From Fimbriimonadaceae bacterium (GTDB lineage Bacteria; Armatimonadota; Fimbriimonadia; Fimbriimonadales; Fimbriimonadaceae), in contig JACMJO010000366.1 of assembly GCA_014380605.1 (NCBI GenBank), forward strand, positions 1-5,779: a stretch of 5,779 nucleotides of DNA, written 5' to 3'. Below the pieces are notes generated by a model, which was not told the origin of the DNA, ran no database searches, and saw only the letters and a program-made list of their open reading frames with translations. Below are positions 1 to 5,779 of the stretch, one piece after another. Position 1 is the first letter of the stretch, and each line of letters begins with the position of its first letter. The translations under genes and the position numbers were made by a program.

Positions 1-186
1 GACAACTTCGTGGTTCAGGATCAGGCGGGGAAGCGGACACGCGATCGGAGGAGGGAGCATGGTGTTGCCACTTGGTACAAAACCCCGGCGGGCTGGAAGC
101 TGGCGAAGTTCAAGTTCACCAAGGTGGAATGGATCGATGAGAAAGGGAAGTGGCGATCGAGGTCGGGTCCAAAAGCGAAGAAGTAA
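1..186 (+). CDS. C-terminal fragment of a probable SnoaL/NTF2-like (DUF4440-type) protein
   Basis: Frame 1 is open from the first base to a TAA at 184-186, giving the last 61 residues of a protein whose start lies outside the window. The fragment contains a run reading roughly 'TWYKTPAGWKLAKFKF' (residues 29-44). This resembles the last two beta strands of SnoaL-like/DUF4440 cone-fold proteins, which typically end with a W-x-K/R-T-x-x-G-W-K/R pattern after an Arg/Asp-containing strand. The extreme C-terminus is a basic tail rich in Lys, Arg and Ser (KWRSRSGPKAKK). The family includes small enzymes and binding proteins of very varied function, so no substrate can be proposed. A stop followed by a 104-bp gap before the next chosen start suggests it is a separate transcription unit or a loosely linked upstream gene. 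The reading frame is certain only in that it lacks stops; the family call rests on a short motif. Confidence 0.6.
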   Translation, partial: DNFVVQDQAGKRTRDRRREHGVATWYKTPAGWKLAKFKFTKVEWIDEKGKWRSRSGPKAKK

Positions 187-256
187 AGGCTTTGCCCAAA
201 GTGATTTATAACCAGCAAATGGTGAACTTTGAGTCCATCACCAACGGTAGCGGCGT

Positions 257-262
257 TATACT
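257..262 (+). promoter_or_regulatory. Possible -10 box for the cytochrome-like/DUF1501 operon
   Basis: TATACT differs from the consensus TATAAT at one position and lies 28 bp before ATG 291. Transcription would start near 268-270 and give a leader of about 20 nt that includes the GAGG at 284-287. No good -35 hexamer lies 16-18 bp upstream (234-239 reads TCCATC). The nearest TTGA-type match, at 229-234, is about 22 bp away, which is too far. The call is therefore weak and rests on the -10 match and on its position in the gap after the upstream gene. Confidence 0.25.
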
Positions 263-283
263 TAGTACAACCGAATTCGAATT

Positions 284-287
284 GAGG
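284..287 (+). promoter_or_regulatory. Short ribosome-binding site supporting start at 291
   Basis: GAGG lies 3 nt before ATG 291. The spacing is shorter than usual, but it is the only purine-rich Shine-Dalgarno-like stretch just before a start codon in this reading frame. It favours ATG 291 over the GTG at 150, which lies inside the end of the upstream gene. Confidence 0.45.
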
Positions 288-290
288 CCA

Positions 291-3200
291 ATGAAGGTTC
301 CCCTACAGCTTGTGATCGTTTCGCTGGCGGTGTTTGCCGCTGGCGCTTTGCCAATTAACCGGGCTTTCTCGGGTGTGGAGCGTGAACCCAAGCGCCCTGC
401 TTCGAGCGAGTTGGACGGCCCTTGGACAGCGCTTGCCCTTCACTCTGAAGATGAAAAGCCAAAAGACAAAGAGGCTCCGCTCAACTTCAACCGCGACGTG
501 AAGCCGATCCTAAGCGAGCACTGCTTCAAATGCCATGGCCCCGACGCTGCAGTGGTTGCGGCCAAGCTGAGACTGGACTCCTTCGCTGCCGCAACCAAGC
601 GCGCAATCATTCCAGGAAAGCCGGCTGAATCGCTGCTGATGATGCGGGTTACGCATCCAGACAAGAATTTCCAGATGCCGCCTAAGGACGCTGGCGTCCT
701 TCCATTGACGTCGGCCCAGAAACAGATTCTCCGCCGATGGATTGCGAGCGGGGCAAAGTATGAGGAGCATTGGTCGTTCGTAGCCCCGAAGAAGCCAATC
801 CTGCCCAATGTCAGCGACTTCCGATGGATTCGGAACCCGATCGATCGGTTCGTATTGAACCAGCTCGACAAGGCTGGTTTAAAGCCGGAGCTGGAAGCCG
901 ACAAGGCCACTTTGGCGATGCGCGCCTCCGTCACCCTGACCGGATTACCGCCCCGTCCCGACCTTATCGAAGAACTCCAGCGCGACCAAAGTCCGGATGC
1001 CTACGACAAGTTTGTGGACGCTCTATTGGCGAGCCCGGAGTACGGCGAGCACCAGGCGAGATACTGGCTCGACGCGGTTCGGTATGGCGACACCCACGGA
1101 TTGCACCTGGACAACGAGCGAATTATCTACCCCTATCGCGACTGGGTGGTTCGGGCCCTGAACGAAGACTTGCCGTTCGATAAATTCACCGTCTGGCAGA
1201 TGGCGGGCGACCTCTTGCCGAACCCCACAGTGGATCAGAAGATTGCCACCGGGTATGTCCGTATGAACCCAACCACCGCTGAAGGTGGAGCGATCGAGGA
1301 AGAGTTCCTTGCCAAGAACACCTTTGATCGAGTCGACACGACCTCGACCGTCTTCCTGGGCCTGACCGTGGCTTGCGCCCGCTGTCACGACCACAAGTAC
1401 GACCCGATTAAGCAGAAGGAGTATTACGGCCTTTTCGCCTTCTTTAACTCGACGACCGACCAGCCCATGGACGGAAACGCCTTGCTTCCTGCTCCGGCGA
1501 TGCGCGCCCCTATGCCAGATCAGGATCGACAGTTGAAAGTATTTGTGGCCTATCTGGCAGAAGCCAAGGCGAAGGCTCCCAAGGATGAAGCTCTGGCCTG
1601 GCTAAAGACCAGTTGGAAGCCAATGCCAACGGCCACGAATTGGCAGGTCAGTGGACCCTATCAAGGCGGGACTTTTGACGAACTTCATGCAAAGGCTTTT
1701 GATGCGGAGCCAGGACAGAACAAAGAAGCGGCTTGGCGACCGTTGACTTACAAATTCGGCGATCTGTTGAATAACTTCATCGCCAAAGAGAATGCCGTCG
1801 GTTACATCCGAGCAACGATCAAGATGGACCAAGCGGCCGAACTGCCTGTCTCAGCATCCAGCGACGACTCGATCAAGGTTTGGGTGAATGGGAAGCTTGC
1901 CCACGAAAACAAGATCGGAAGGGGTTTGAATCAGTCCGCCGATCAGTTCAAGGTGAAGCTTGAGTCGGGCGACAACTCAGTGGTCATAAAAGTCACGAAC
2001 GGCGACGGTCCTGATGGCTTCACGATGAGATTTGGCGACGCATTTTCTGATCGCGTCGACAAGGCATATCGAGCCTGGACGGGCGCCGATCCAGGTCAGC
2101 AAAGCCTGCAGGAGTTGCAGGAGCTTTATCTGGAAGCTGGGCCAGAGTCGCCATTGTCGTCGGACTACCGGCGGGCCAAGAAGGCCACTGCCGACTACGA
2201 GGCGTCCATCCCAATGACCCTCATCGCTGAAGAGATGAAGGCGCCTAGGCAGGCCTACATCCTTAAGCGTGGCGAGTACAACTTGAAGGGCGACAAGGTT
2301 GGCCGAATGTTGCCCATGGCATTGGGAAGCATGCCTGCGAACCAACCCATGAATCGGCTTGGCCTGGCCAATTGGCTTGTCGATAAGAAGAACCCCCTGA
2401 CATCACGCGTCTTCGTCAACCGAATTTGGCAACAGCATTTCGGAACGGGAATCGTGAAGACGGCCGAGGACTTTGGAAGTCAGGGCGAATGGCCGATCAA
2501 TCCTGCCCTGCTGGACTATCTCGCCGTTACGTTCATGGAGCAAGGCTGGAGCGTCAAGAAGCTTCACCGAATGATGATCACCTCGGCGGCTTTTCGGCAG
2601 AGATCGTCGGCGGACAAGATCAAGCTGAACAAAGACCCCGAGAACCGCTTGGTATCTCGCGGACCAAGGTTTAGGCTGGACGCAGAAGTGATCCGCGACA
2701 AGGCGCTATTGGCTAGCGGTTTGCTTGTCGACAAGATGGGTGGACGGGGCTTCAAGCCCTATCAGCCCGACGGGATTTGGGAAGCCATCGCCTTCTTGGA
2801 GAGCAACACCTCCAAGTACGCGAAGGACATGAATGACGACATCTATCGTCGGAGCCTTTACCTCTTCTGGAAGAGGACCAGCCCGCATCCCGTGATGCTG
2901 GCGTTTGATGCTCCCATGCGGGAAGCCTGCACTGTTCGCCGGTTCAGGACGAATACTCCTTTGCAAGCCCTGGTGTCCCTGAACGAACCCGCCTTTGTAG
3001 AAGCGGCCCGAGGCTTGGCCCAAAGGGTTCTGCAAGAGGAAGTCACAGATTCGGGAGCGCTCGATCGCGCCTTCCAATACGCCCTTGGCCGATTGCCGAG
3101 CGGCAAGGAGCGCCTCCTCATGACGGGAGCTTTGGCCCGCTATCGCGACAAGTATCGCAAAGATCCTGAGGCGGCGGCCAACATGCTAAAAGTGGGCGAT

Positions 3201-3299
3201 TCGCCACGCGACCTCAGCATCGACGTGGCCGATCATGCTGCCTGGATGATGATCTGTTCAACTTTGATGAACACCGACGAATTCTTGACCCAACACTAA
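291..3299 (+). CDS. Exported PSCyt1-DUF1549-DUF1553 cytochrome-like protein
   Basis: Encodes 1002 residues from ATG 291. This start is chosen because it opens directly on a signal-like segment (Lys2, hydrophobic residues 3-22) and has a GAGG upstream. The frame stays open back to a GTG at 150, but that would add 47 unremarkable residues before the signal and overlap the upstream gene. Domains in order: a planctomycete cytochrome C domain (PSCyt1, ~64-163) with the motif CFKCHG (Cys78, Cys81, His82) and a later MPP (Met129) that could be the distal haem ligand; DUF1549 (~182-388), containing LTGLPPRP and ending in CARCHDHKYDP (Cys362, Cys365, His366); a beta-rich insert (~450-583) like a galactose-binding or CBM sandwich, with SDDSIKVWVNGKLAHEN at 524-540; and DUF1553 (~640-960), with RVFVNRIWQQHFG near 706-718, TNTPLQALVSLNEP near 887-900, and the usual family ending with a short 'NTDEFLT' motif. 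The length is normal for the family. Known: these proteins pair with DUF1501 proteins. Inferred: a periplasmic or surface redox or polymer-related role. The true biochemical function is unknown. Confidence 0.93.
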   Translation: MKVPLQLVIVSLAVFAAGALPINRAFSGVEREPKRPASSELDGPWTALALHSEDEKPKDKEAPLNFNRDVKPILSEHCFKCHGPDAAVVAAKLRLDSFAAATKRAIIPGKPAESLLMMRVTHPDKNFQMPPKDAGVLPLTSAQKQILRRWIASGAKYEEHWSFVAPKKPILPNVSDFRWIRNPIDRFVLNQLDKAGLKPELEADKATLAMRASVTLTGLPPRPDLIEELQRDQSPDAYDKFVDALLASPEYGEHQARYWLDAVRYGDTHGLHLDNERIIYPYRDWVVRALNEDLPFDKFTVWQMAGDLLPNPTVDQKIATGYVRMNPTTAEGGAIEEEFLAKNTFDRVDTTSTVFLGLTVACARCHDHKYDPIKQKEYYGLFAFFNSTTDQPMDGNALLPAPAMRAPMPDQDRQLKVFVAYLAEAKAKAPKDEALAWLKTSWKPMPTATNWQVSGPYQGGTFDELHAKAFDAEPGQNKEAAWRPLTYKFGDLLNNFIAKENAVGYIRATIKMDQAAELPVSASSDDSIKVWVNGKLAHENKIGRGLNQSADQFKVKLESGDNSVVIKVTNGDGPDGFTMRFGDAFSDRVDKAYRAWTGADPGQQSLQELQELYLEAGPESPLSSDYRRAKKATADYEASIPMTLIAEEMKAPRQAYILKRGEYNLKGDKVGRMLPMALGSMPANQPMNRLGLANWLVDKKNPLTSRVFVNRIWQQHFGTGIVKTAEDFGSQGEWPINPALLDYLAVTFMEQGWSVKKLHRMMITSAAFRQRSSADKIKLNKDPENRLVSRGPRFRLDAEVIRDKALLASGLLVDKMGGRGFKPYQPDGIWEAIAFLESNTSKYAKDMNDDIYRRSLYLFWKRTSPHPVMLAFDAPMREACTVRRFRTNTPLQALVSLNEPAFVEAARGLAQRVLQEEVTDSGALDRAFQYALGRLPSGKERLLMTGALARYRDKYRKDPEAAANMLKVGDSPRDLSIDVADHAAWMMICSTLMNTDEFLTQH

Positions 3300-3301
3300 C
3301 C

Positions 3302-4816
3302 ATGAATCCCCTTCGCGAACTAGAACTGTCAATGACTCGCCGCCAGCTGTTTGGCAAGACGGCGATGGGCGTCGGCACGGCGGCCCTGCATCGACTCTTG
3401 GCGGGAAGCGGAATGCTTGCCGGGCTCGGCGAGTTGGGTATGGCTCAGGGTCAGCTTCCGAAGGGAATCAACTTCCCGGCCAAAGCCAAGAACGTTATCT
3501 ACCTCTTTATGAACGGCGGGCCGAGCCAGGTCGATCTATGGGACTACAAGCCGAAGATGAGCGACATCTTCGACAAGGAACTTCCCAACGAGATTCGACG
3601 CGGCCAGCGAATCACCACCATGACGAGTGGCCAGACACGATTCCCGGTCGCGCCCTCTAAGTACAAGTTTGAGAAGCACGATAACGGCGAAGAGGGCGTT
3701 TGGGTCAGCGAGCTATTGCCGCACACGTCCAGCGTGGTGAAAGAGCTCTGCGTGGTGAAATCCATGTGGACGGAAGCCATCAACCACGATCCCGCGGTCA
3801 CCTATATTCAGACGGGTAGCCAGCTTCCGGGCCGACCCAGCATGGGCGCTTGGCTGAGCTATGGGCTTGGCAGTGAGAATGAGAACCTGCCTGCGTATGT
3901 AGTCCTCCATTCAAAGGTATCGAGCGGCAAGGTAGACCAGGCGCTGTTCTCCCGACTTTGGGGAACGGGATTCCTTCCCAGCGAGCACCAGGGCGTAAGC
4001 CTGCGGTCGGCGGGCGACCCCGTGCTTTATTTGAAGGATCCGAATGGGGTCGATCGATCCACACGTCGAGCGATGCTGGACGATGTCGCGGCGATGAACC
4101 ACATGCAGCTCGACGAGTTTGGCGATCCCGAGATTGCGGCTCGAATCGCGCAGTATGAGATGGCCTACAAACTCCAGACCAGCGTCCCGGACTTGATGGA
4201 TATCTCGAAGGAGTCGGACGCAACGTTCGAGCTTTACGGAAAGGAAGCCAAGGAACCTGGCACTTTCGCGGCGAACTGCCTGCTGTCTCGTCGGCTTGTG
4301 GAGCGCGGCGTGCGGTTCATCCAGATCTTCCATCGGGGTTGGGATCAGCATGGCAACCTCACGGGCGACTTGCCGACCCAGTGCAAGGACGTCGACCAGG
4401 CTTGCGCGGCCCTCATCAAGGACTTGAAGCGAACTGGCCTCCTGGATGAAACCCTGGTTATCTGGGGCGGGGAGTTCGGTCGGACCATCTACTGCCAAGG
4501 ACCCCTATCGCGCGCCAACTATGGCCGGGATCACCACCCAAGGTGCTTCACCATCTGGATGGCGGGCGGAGGAGTCCAACCGGGCGTCTACGGGCAGACG
4601 GACGACTTTAGCTACAACATCGTAGACAAGGACGGCAAAGTCATCGACCCGTCGGTGGACGAGTTCACCCCCGGTGCGGTGCACGTGCACGACCTGCACG
4701 CCACGATCCTGAACCAGCTTGGCGTGGATCACAAGAAGCTAACTTATCGGTACCAGGGAAGAGATTTCCGATTGACGGACGTGCATGGGCACGTGGTTAA
4801 AGATTTGATCAAGTAG
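3302..4816 (+). CDS. Tat-exported DUF1501 family protein
   Basis: Encodes 504 residues and starts 2 bp after the stop of the cytochrome-like gene, with no Shine-Dalgarno sequence, so translation is probably coupled to that gene. The N-terminus MNPLRELELSMTRRQLFG is typical of DUF1501 proteins; a twin-arginine motif (Arg13-Arg14, TRRQLFG) precedes a moderately hydrophobic stretch at 19-48. ATG at codon 11 is possible, but the family pattern favours the first ATG. The body has the hallmarks of the alkaline phosphatase/sulfatase-like superfamily to which DUF1501 is related: NGGPSQVDLWDYKP (71-84), NHDPA (161-165), GWDQHGN (346-352), WGGEFGRT (388-395), GRDHHP (408-413) and HVHDLHATIL (461-470). 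The Asp, Glu and His residues here are plausible metal ligands. The end, with GRDFRLTDVHGHVVKDLI (486-503), is the normal family C-terminus, so the protein is complete. Known: the family sits next to DUF1549/DUF1553 genes. Inferred: a periplasmic metal-dependent hydrolase working with the upstream protein; the substrate is unknown. Confidence 0.94.
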   Translation: MNPLRELELSMTRRQLFGKTAMGVGTAALHRLLAGSGMLAGLGELGMAQGQLPKGINFPAKAKNVIYLFMNGGPSQVDLWDYKPKMSDIFDKELPNEIRRGQRITTMTSGQTRFPVAPSKYKFEKHDNGEEGVWVSELLPHTSSVVKELCVVKSMWTEAINHDPAVTYIQTGSQLPGRPSMGAWLSYGLGSENENLPAYVVLHSKVSSGKVDQALFSRLWGTGFLPSEHQGVSLRSAGDPVLYLKDPNGVDRSTRRAMLDDVAAMNHMQLDEFGDPEIAARIAQYEMAYKLQTSVPDLMDISKESDATFELYGKEAKEPGTFAANCLLSRRLVERGVRFIQIFHRGWDQHGNLTGDLPTQCKDVDQACAALIKDLKRTGLLDETLVIWGGEFGRTIYCQGPLSRANYGRDHHPRCFTIWMAGGGVQPGVYGQTDDFSYNIVDKDGKVIDPSVDEFTPGAVHVHDLHATILNQLGVDHKKLTYRYQGRDFRLTDVHGHVVKDLIK

Positions 4817-4839
4817 GTGCGCACTCCTGTCGCACCTAC
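4813..4839 (+). terminator. Perfect 9-bp inverted repeat over the DUF1501 stop codon (terminator or REP-like hairpin)
   Basis: The arms GTAGGTGCG (4813-4821) and CGCACCTAC (4831-4839) are exact reverse complements around a 9-nt loop (4822-4830). The 5' arm includes the TAG stop of the DUF1501 gene (4814-4816). A GC-rich hairpin at the 3' end of an operon is where a terminator is expected. However, the bases that follow (GGTGATTTACG) lack a proper T-run, so an intrinsic terminator is only moderately supported. Alternatives are a 3'-end stabilising hairpin or one copy of a dispersed REP-like palindrome. Confidence 0.5.
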
Positions 4840-4858
4840 GGTGATTTACGTTTCTGAT

Positions 4859-4868
4859 TTAACGTTAA
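4859..4868. promoter_or_regulatory. Perfect 10-bp palindrome upstream of GH5, possible operator
   Basis: TTAACGTTAA is a perfect palindrome centred 24-25 bp before the GH5 ATG, in the AT-richest part of the intergenic gap. It overlaps the region between the putative -35 and -10 positions of the GH5 promoter, where a repressor site would often sit. It does not extend beyond 10 bp. No regulator gene is visible in the window, so this is only a candidate binding site. Confidence 0.25.
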
Positions 4869-4875
4869 TTTCGTG

Positions 4876-4881
4876 TAGCCT
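4876..4881 (+). promoter_or_regulatory. TANNNT -10-like box, possible leaderless promoter of GH5
   Basis: TAGCCT fits the minimal TANNNT -10 pattern and ends 6 nt before ATG 4888. Transcription starting 6-7 nt downstream would begin at or next to the A of the start codon. No Shine-Dalgarno sequence precedes this ATG, which fits a leaderless message. There is no convincing -35 hexamer (4853-4858 reads TCTGAT), so confidence is low. Confidence 0.3.
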
Positions 4882-4887
4882 ATTGCA

Positions 4888-5779
4888 ATGGTTGCAACGC
4901 TGCTTTCGAGCCTCCTTTTGACGACCTATGCCGGGCCGCTTCCTCTGCGAGTGATTGGCACCGAGGTTATCGACAGTAAGAACCAGCCAGTCTGGCTTCG
5001 CGGGGTGAATTGCGCGGCCATGGAGTGGGACAGCACTGGCGAGGGGCACGTCCTGGAAACCGTCCAAGTCGCGGTGGAGGATTGGCGGGTCAACCATGTC
5101 CGCATTCCGCTCTCCCAAGACCGCTGGTTTGGCAAAGCGCCCGAGCAAACAGACAGTGGGAAGTCTTACCAAGCCCTGCTCAAGCGGATCGTCGATTACT
5201 GCAACGGCAAAGGCGTCTACGTGATGATCGACCTCCATTGGAACAGCGGGGCACAATGGGGCAAGAACATTGGCCAGCACAAGCTGACCGACGAGCACAG
5301 CATCCTCTTCTGGAACGACGTCGCCAAGAAATACAAGAACCACCCGGCGGTCATCTTTGACCTCTACAACGAGCCCCACGACATCACCTGGGATGTCTGG
5401 CGAGACGGCGGTCAAATCACAGAGACGAACCGGCAAACCAATACCACCCTAACCTTCAAAGGAATTGGGATGAAGGAGTTGCTCAAAACCGTCCGCGACA
5501 CCGGAGCCAAGAATGTTGTCGTCGTCGGGGGATTGGACTGGTCTTACGACATGTCGGGCTTCCTCAACGGCCACAAGCTGGAGGACCCCAAGGGCAACGG
5601 CATCATCTATGCCAACCACGCCTATCCGTTCAAGGGCGACACCTTCGAGAAATGGACCACGAAGATGGATCTGGCGATAAAGACCCTGCCGATCGTGGTG
5701 AGCGAGTTTGGGAGCGATCCTCGAGGAGGCACGAGCGGTCTCAGCGGAGCGGATTGGGTGAAGAAGGTGGTCAACTACC
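4888..5779 (+). CDS. Glycoside hydrolase family 5 (cellulase-like) enzyme, 3' end cut by window
   Basis: Frame 1 is open from ATG 4888 to the window edge, giving 297 residues without a stop. An in-frame TAG at 4876-4878 lies just upstream, and no other standard start codon lies between it and ATG 4888, so this is the earliest start. The N-terminus (residues 3-15) is a short hydrophobic stretch that could be a signal peptide, although it has no basic n-region. The (beta/alpha)8 landmarks of GH5 (clan GH-A) follow in order: WLRGVN (36-41), HVRIPLS (70-76, with the conserved Arg72), DLHWN (115-119), LYNEPHD (159-165, Glu162 as acid/base), YANHAYP (241-247) and VSEFGSD (271-277, Glu273 as nucleophile). 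Both catalytic glutamates are present and most of the barrel is here; only its end and any C-terminal modules are missing. GH5 enzymes are retaining beta-glycanases acting on cellulose, mannan, xyloglucan and related polymers. The subfamily and substrate cannot be read from motifs alone. The gene is separated from the DUF1501 gene by 71 bp with a hairpin. Confidence 0.92.
   Translation, partial: MVATLLSSLLLTTYAGPLPLRVIGTEVIDSKNQPVWLRGVNCAAMEWDSTGEGHVLETVQVAVEDWRVNHVRIPLSQDRWFGKAPEQTDSGKSYQALLKRIVDYCNGKGVYVMIDLHWNSGAQWGKNIGQHKLTDEHSILFWNDVAKKYKNHPAVIFDLYNEPHDITWDVWRDGGQITETNRQTNTTLTFKGIGMKELLKTVRDTGAKNVVVVGGLDWSYDMSGFLNGHKLEDPKGNGIIYANHAYPFKGDTFEKWTTKMDLAIKTLPIVVSEFGSDPRGGTSGLSGADWVKKVVNY

Noticed and set aside
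190..201. CTTTG-CC-CAAAG inverted repeat after the upstream gene's stop, considered as a terminator
   Set aside because: The stem is 5 bp with a 2-nt loop and no T-run follows, so it is too small to form a terminator hairpin.
837..848. Perfect 12-bp palindrome CCGATCGATCGG
   Set aside because: It falls inside the conserved NPIDRF coding stretch and is explained by the codons; no sign of a binding site.
440..934. 164-codon minus-strand open frame inside the cytochrome-like gene
   Set aside because: It is antisense to the PSCyt1 and early DUF1549 domains and has no motif or start context of its own.
770..1183. 137-codon plus-strand open frame in another frame
   Set aside because: It overlaps the DUF1549 domain entirely and is rich in Arg, Pro and Gly, typical of out-of-frame translation.
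3911..4498. 195-codon minus-strand open frame within the DUF1501 gene
   Set aside because: The opposite strand encodes conserved DUF1501 motifs across the same stretch; this is a by-product of GC-rich third positions.
4679..4690. Perfect 12-bp palindrome GTGCACGTGCAC
   Set aside because: It encodes the conserved V-H-V-H part of the DUF1501 HVHDLHATIL motif, so the symmetry is most likely coincidental.
4846..5436. Long open frame on the minus strand opposite the GH5 gene
   Set aside because: It lies antisense to a gene with complete GH5 catalytic motifs and has no recognisable family pattern; it is a codon-bias shadow.
1..5779. CRISPR arrays, tRNA or rRNA genes, insertion sequences, phage or defence genes
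   Set aside because: No regularly spaced repeats, cloverleaf-like segments, transposase motifs or terminal repeats were seen; the window is almost entirely filled by four metabolic-type coding regions.

Overview
The window is about 5.8 kb of bacterial DNA with all genes on the + strand. It holds four coding regions: the end of a probable SnoaL/NTF2-like protein (1-186), a large exported cytochrome-like PSCyt1-DUF1549-DUF1553 protein (291-3299), a Tat-exported DUF1501 protein (3302-4816), and the first ~297 codons of a family 5 glycoside hydrolase (4888 to the window end, running off the edge).

The DUF1553/DUF1501 pair is a hallmark of Planctomycetota, Verrucomicrobiota, Lentisphaerota, some Acidobacteriota and Armatimonadota. 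Genomes in these phyla often carry many copies. The moderately GC-rich DNA, the weak or absent Shine-Dalgarno sequences at two of the three visible starts and the neighbouring GH5 enzyme all fit that group. Nothing in the sequence fixes the phylum; Armatimonadota (Fimbriimonadia-like) is a weak guess and Planctomycetota an equally reasonable one.

Layout: after the upstream gene stops at 186 there is a 104-bp gap with a weak -10-like box and a short GAGG ribosome-binding site in front of ATG 291. The cytochrome-like gene ends at 3299 and the DUF1501 gene begins only 2 bp later, so the two almost certainly form a translationally coupled operon. The DUF1501 stop codon lies inside a perfect 9-bp inverted repeat (4813-4839), which is either a U-tract-poor terminator or a REP-like palindrome. 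A 71-bp AT-richer gap follows, with a perfect 10-bp palindrome and a TANNNT box 6 nt before the GH5 ATG, suggesting that GH5 has its own, possibly leaderless, promoter.

Working model (inference): the DUF1553 protein leaves the cytoplasm by Sec with two CxxCH motifs and an embedded beta-sandwich of carbohydrate-binding appearance. Its DUF1501 partner, with an alkaline-phosphatase-like metal-site pattern, leaves by Tat. The secreted GH5 glycanase may act on the same polysaccharide. The biochemical role of the DUF1549/DUF1553/DUF1501 families is not established, so this pair is the most interesting under-described system in the window, although the pair itself is widespread and not new.
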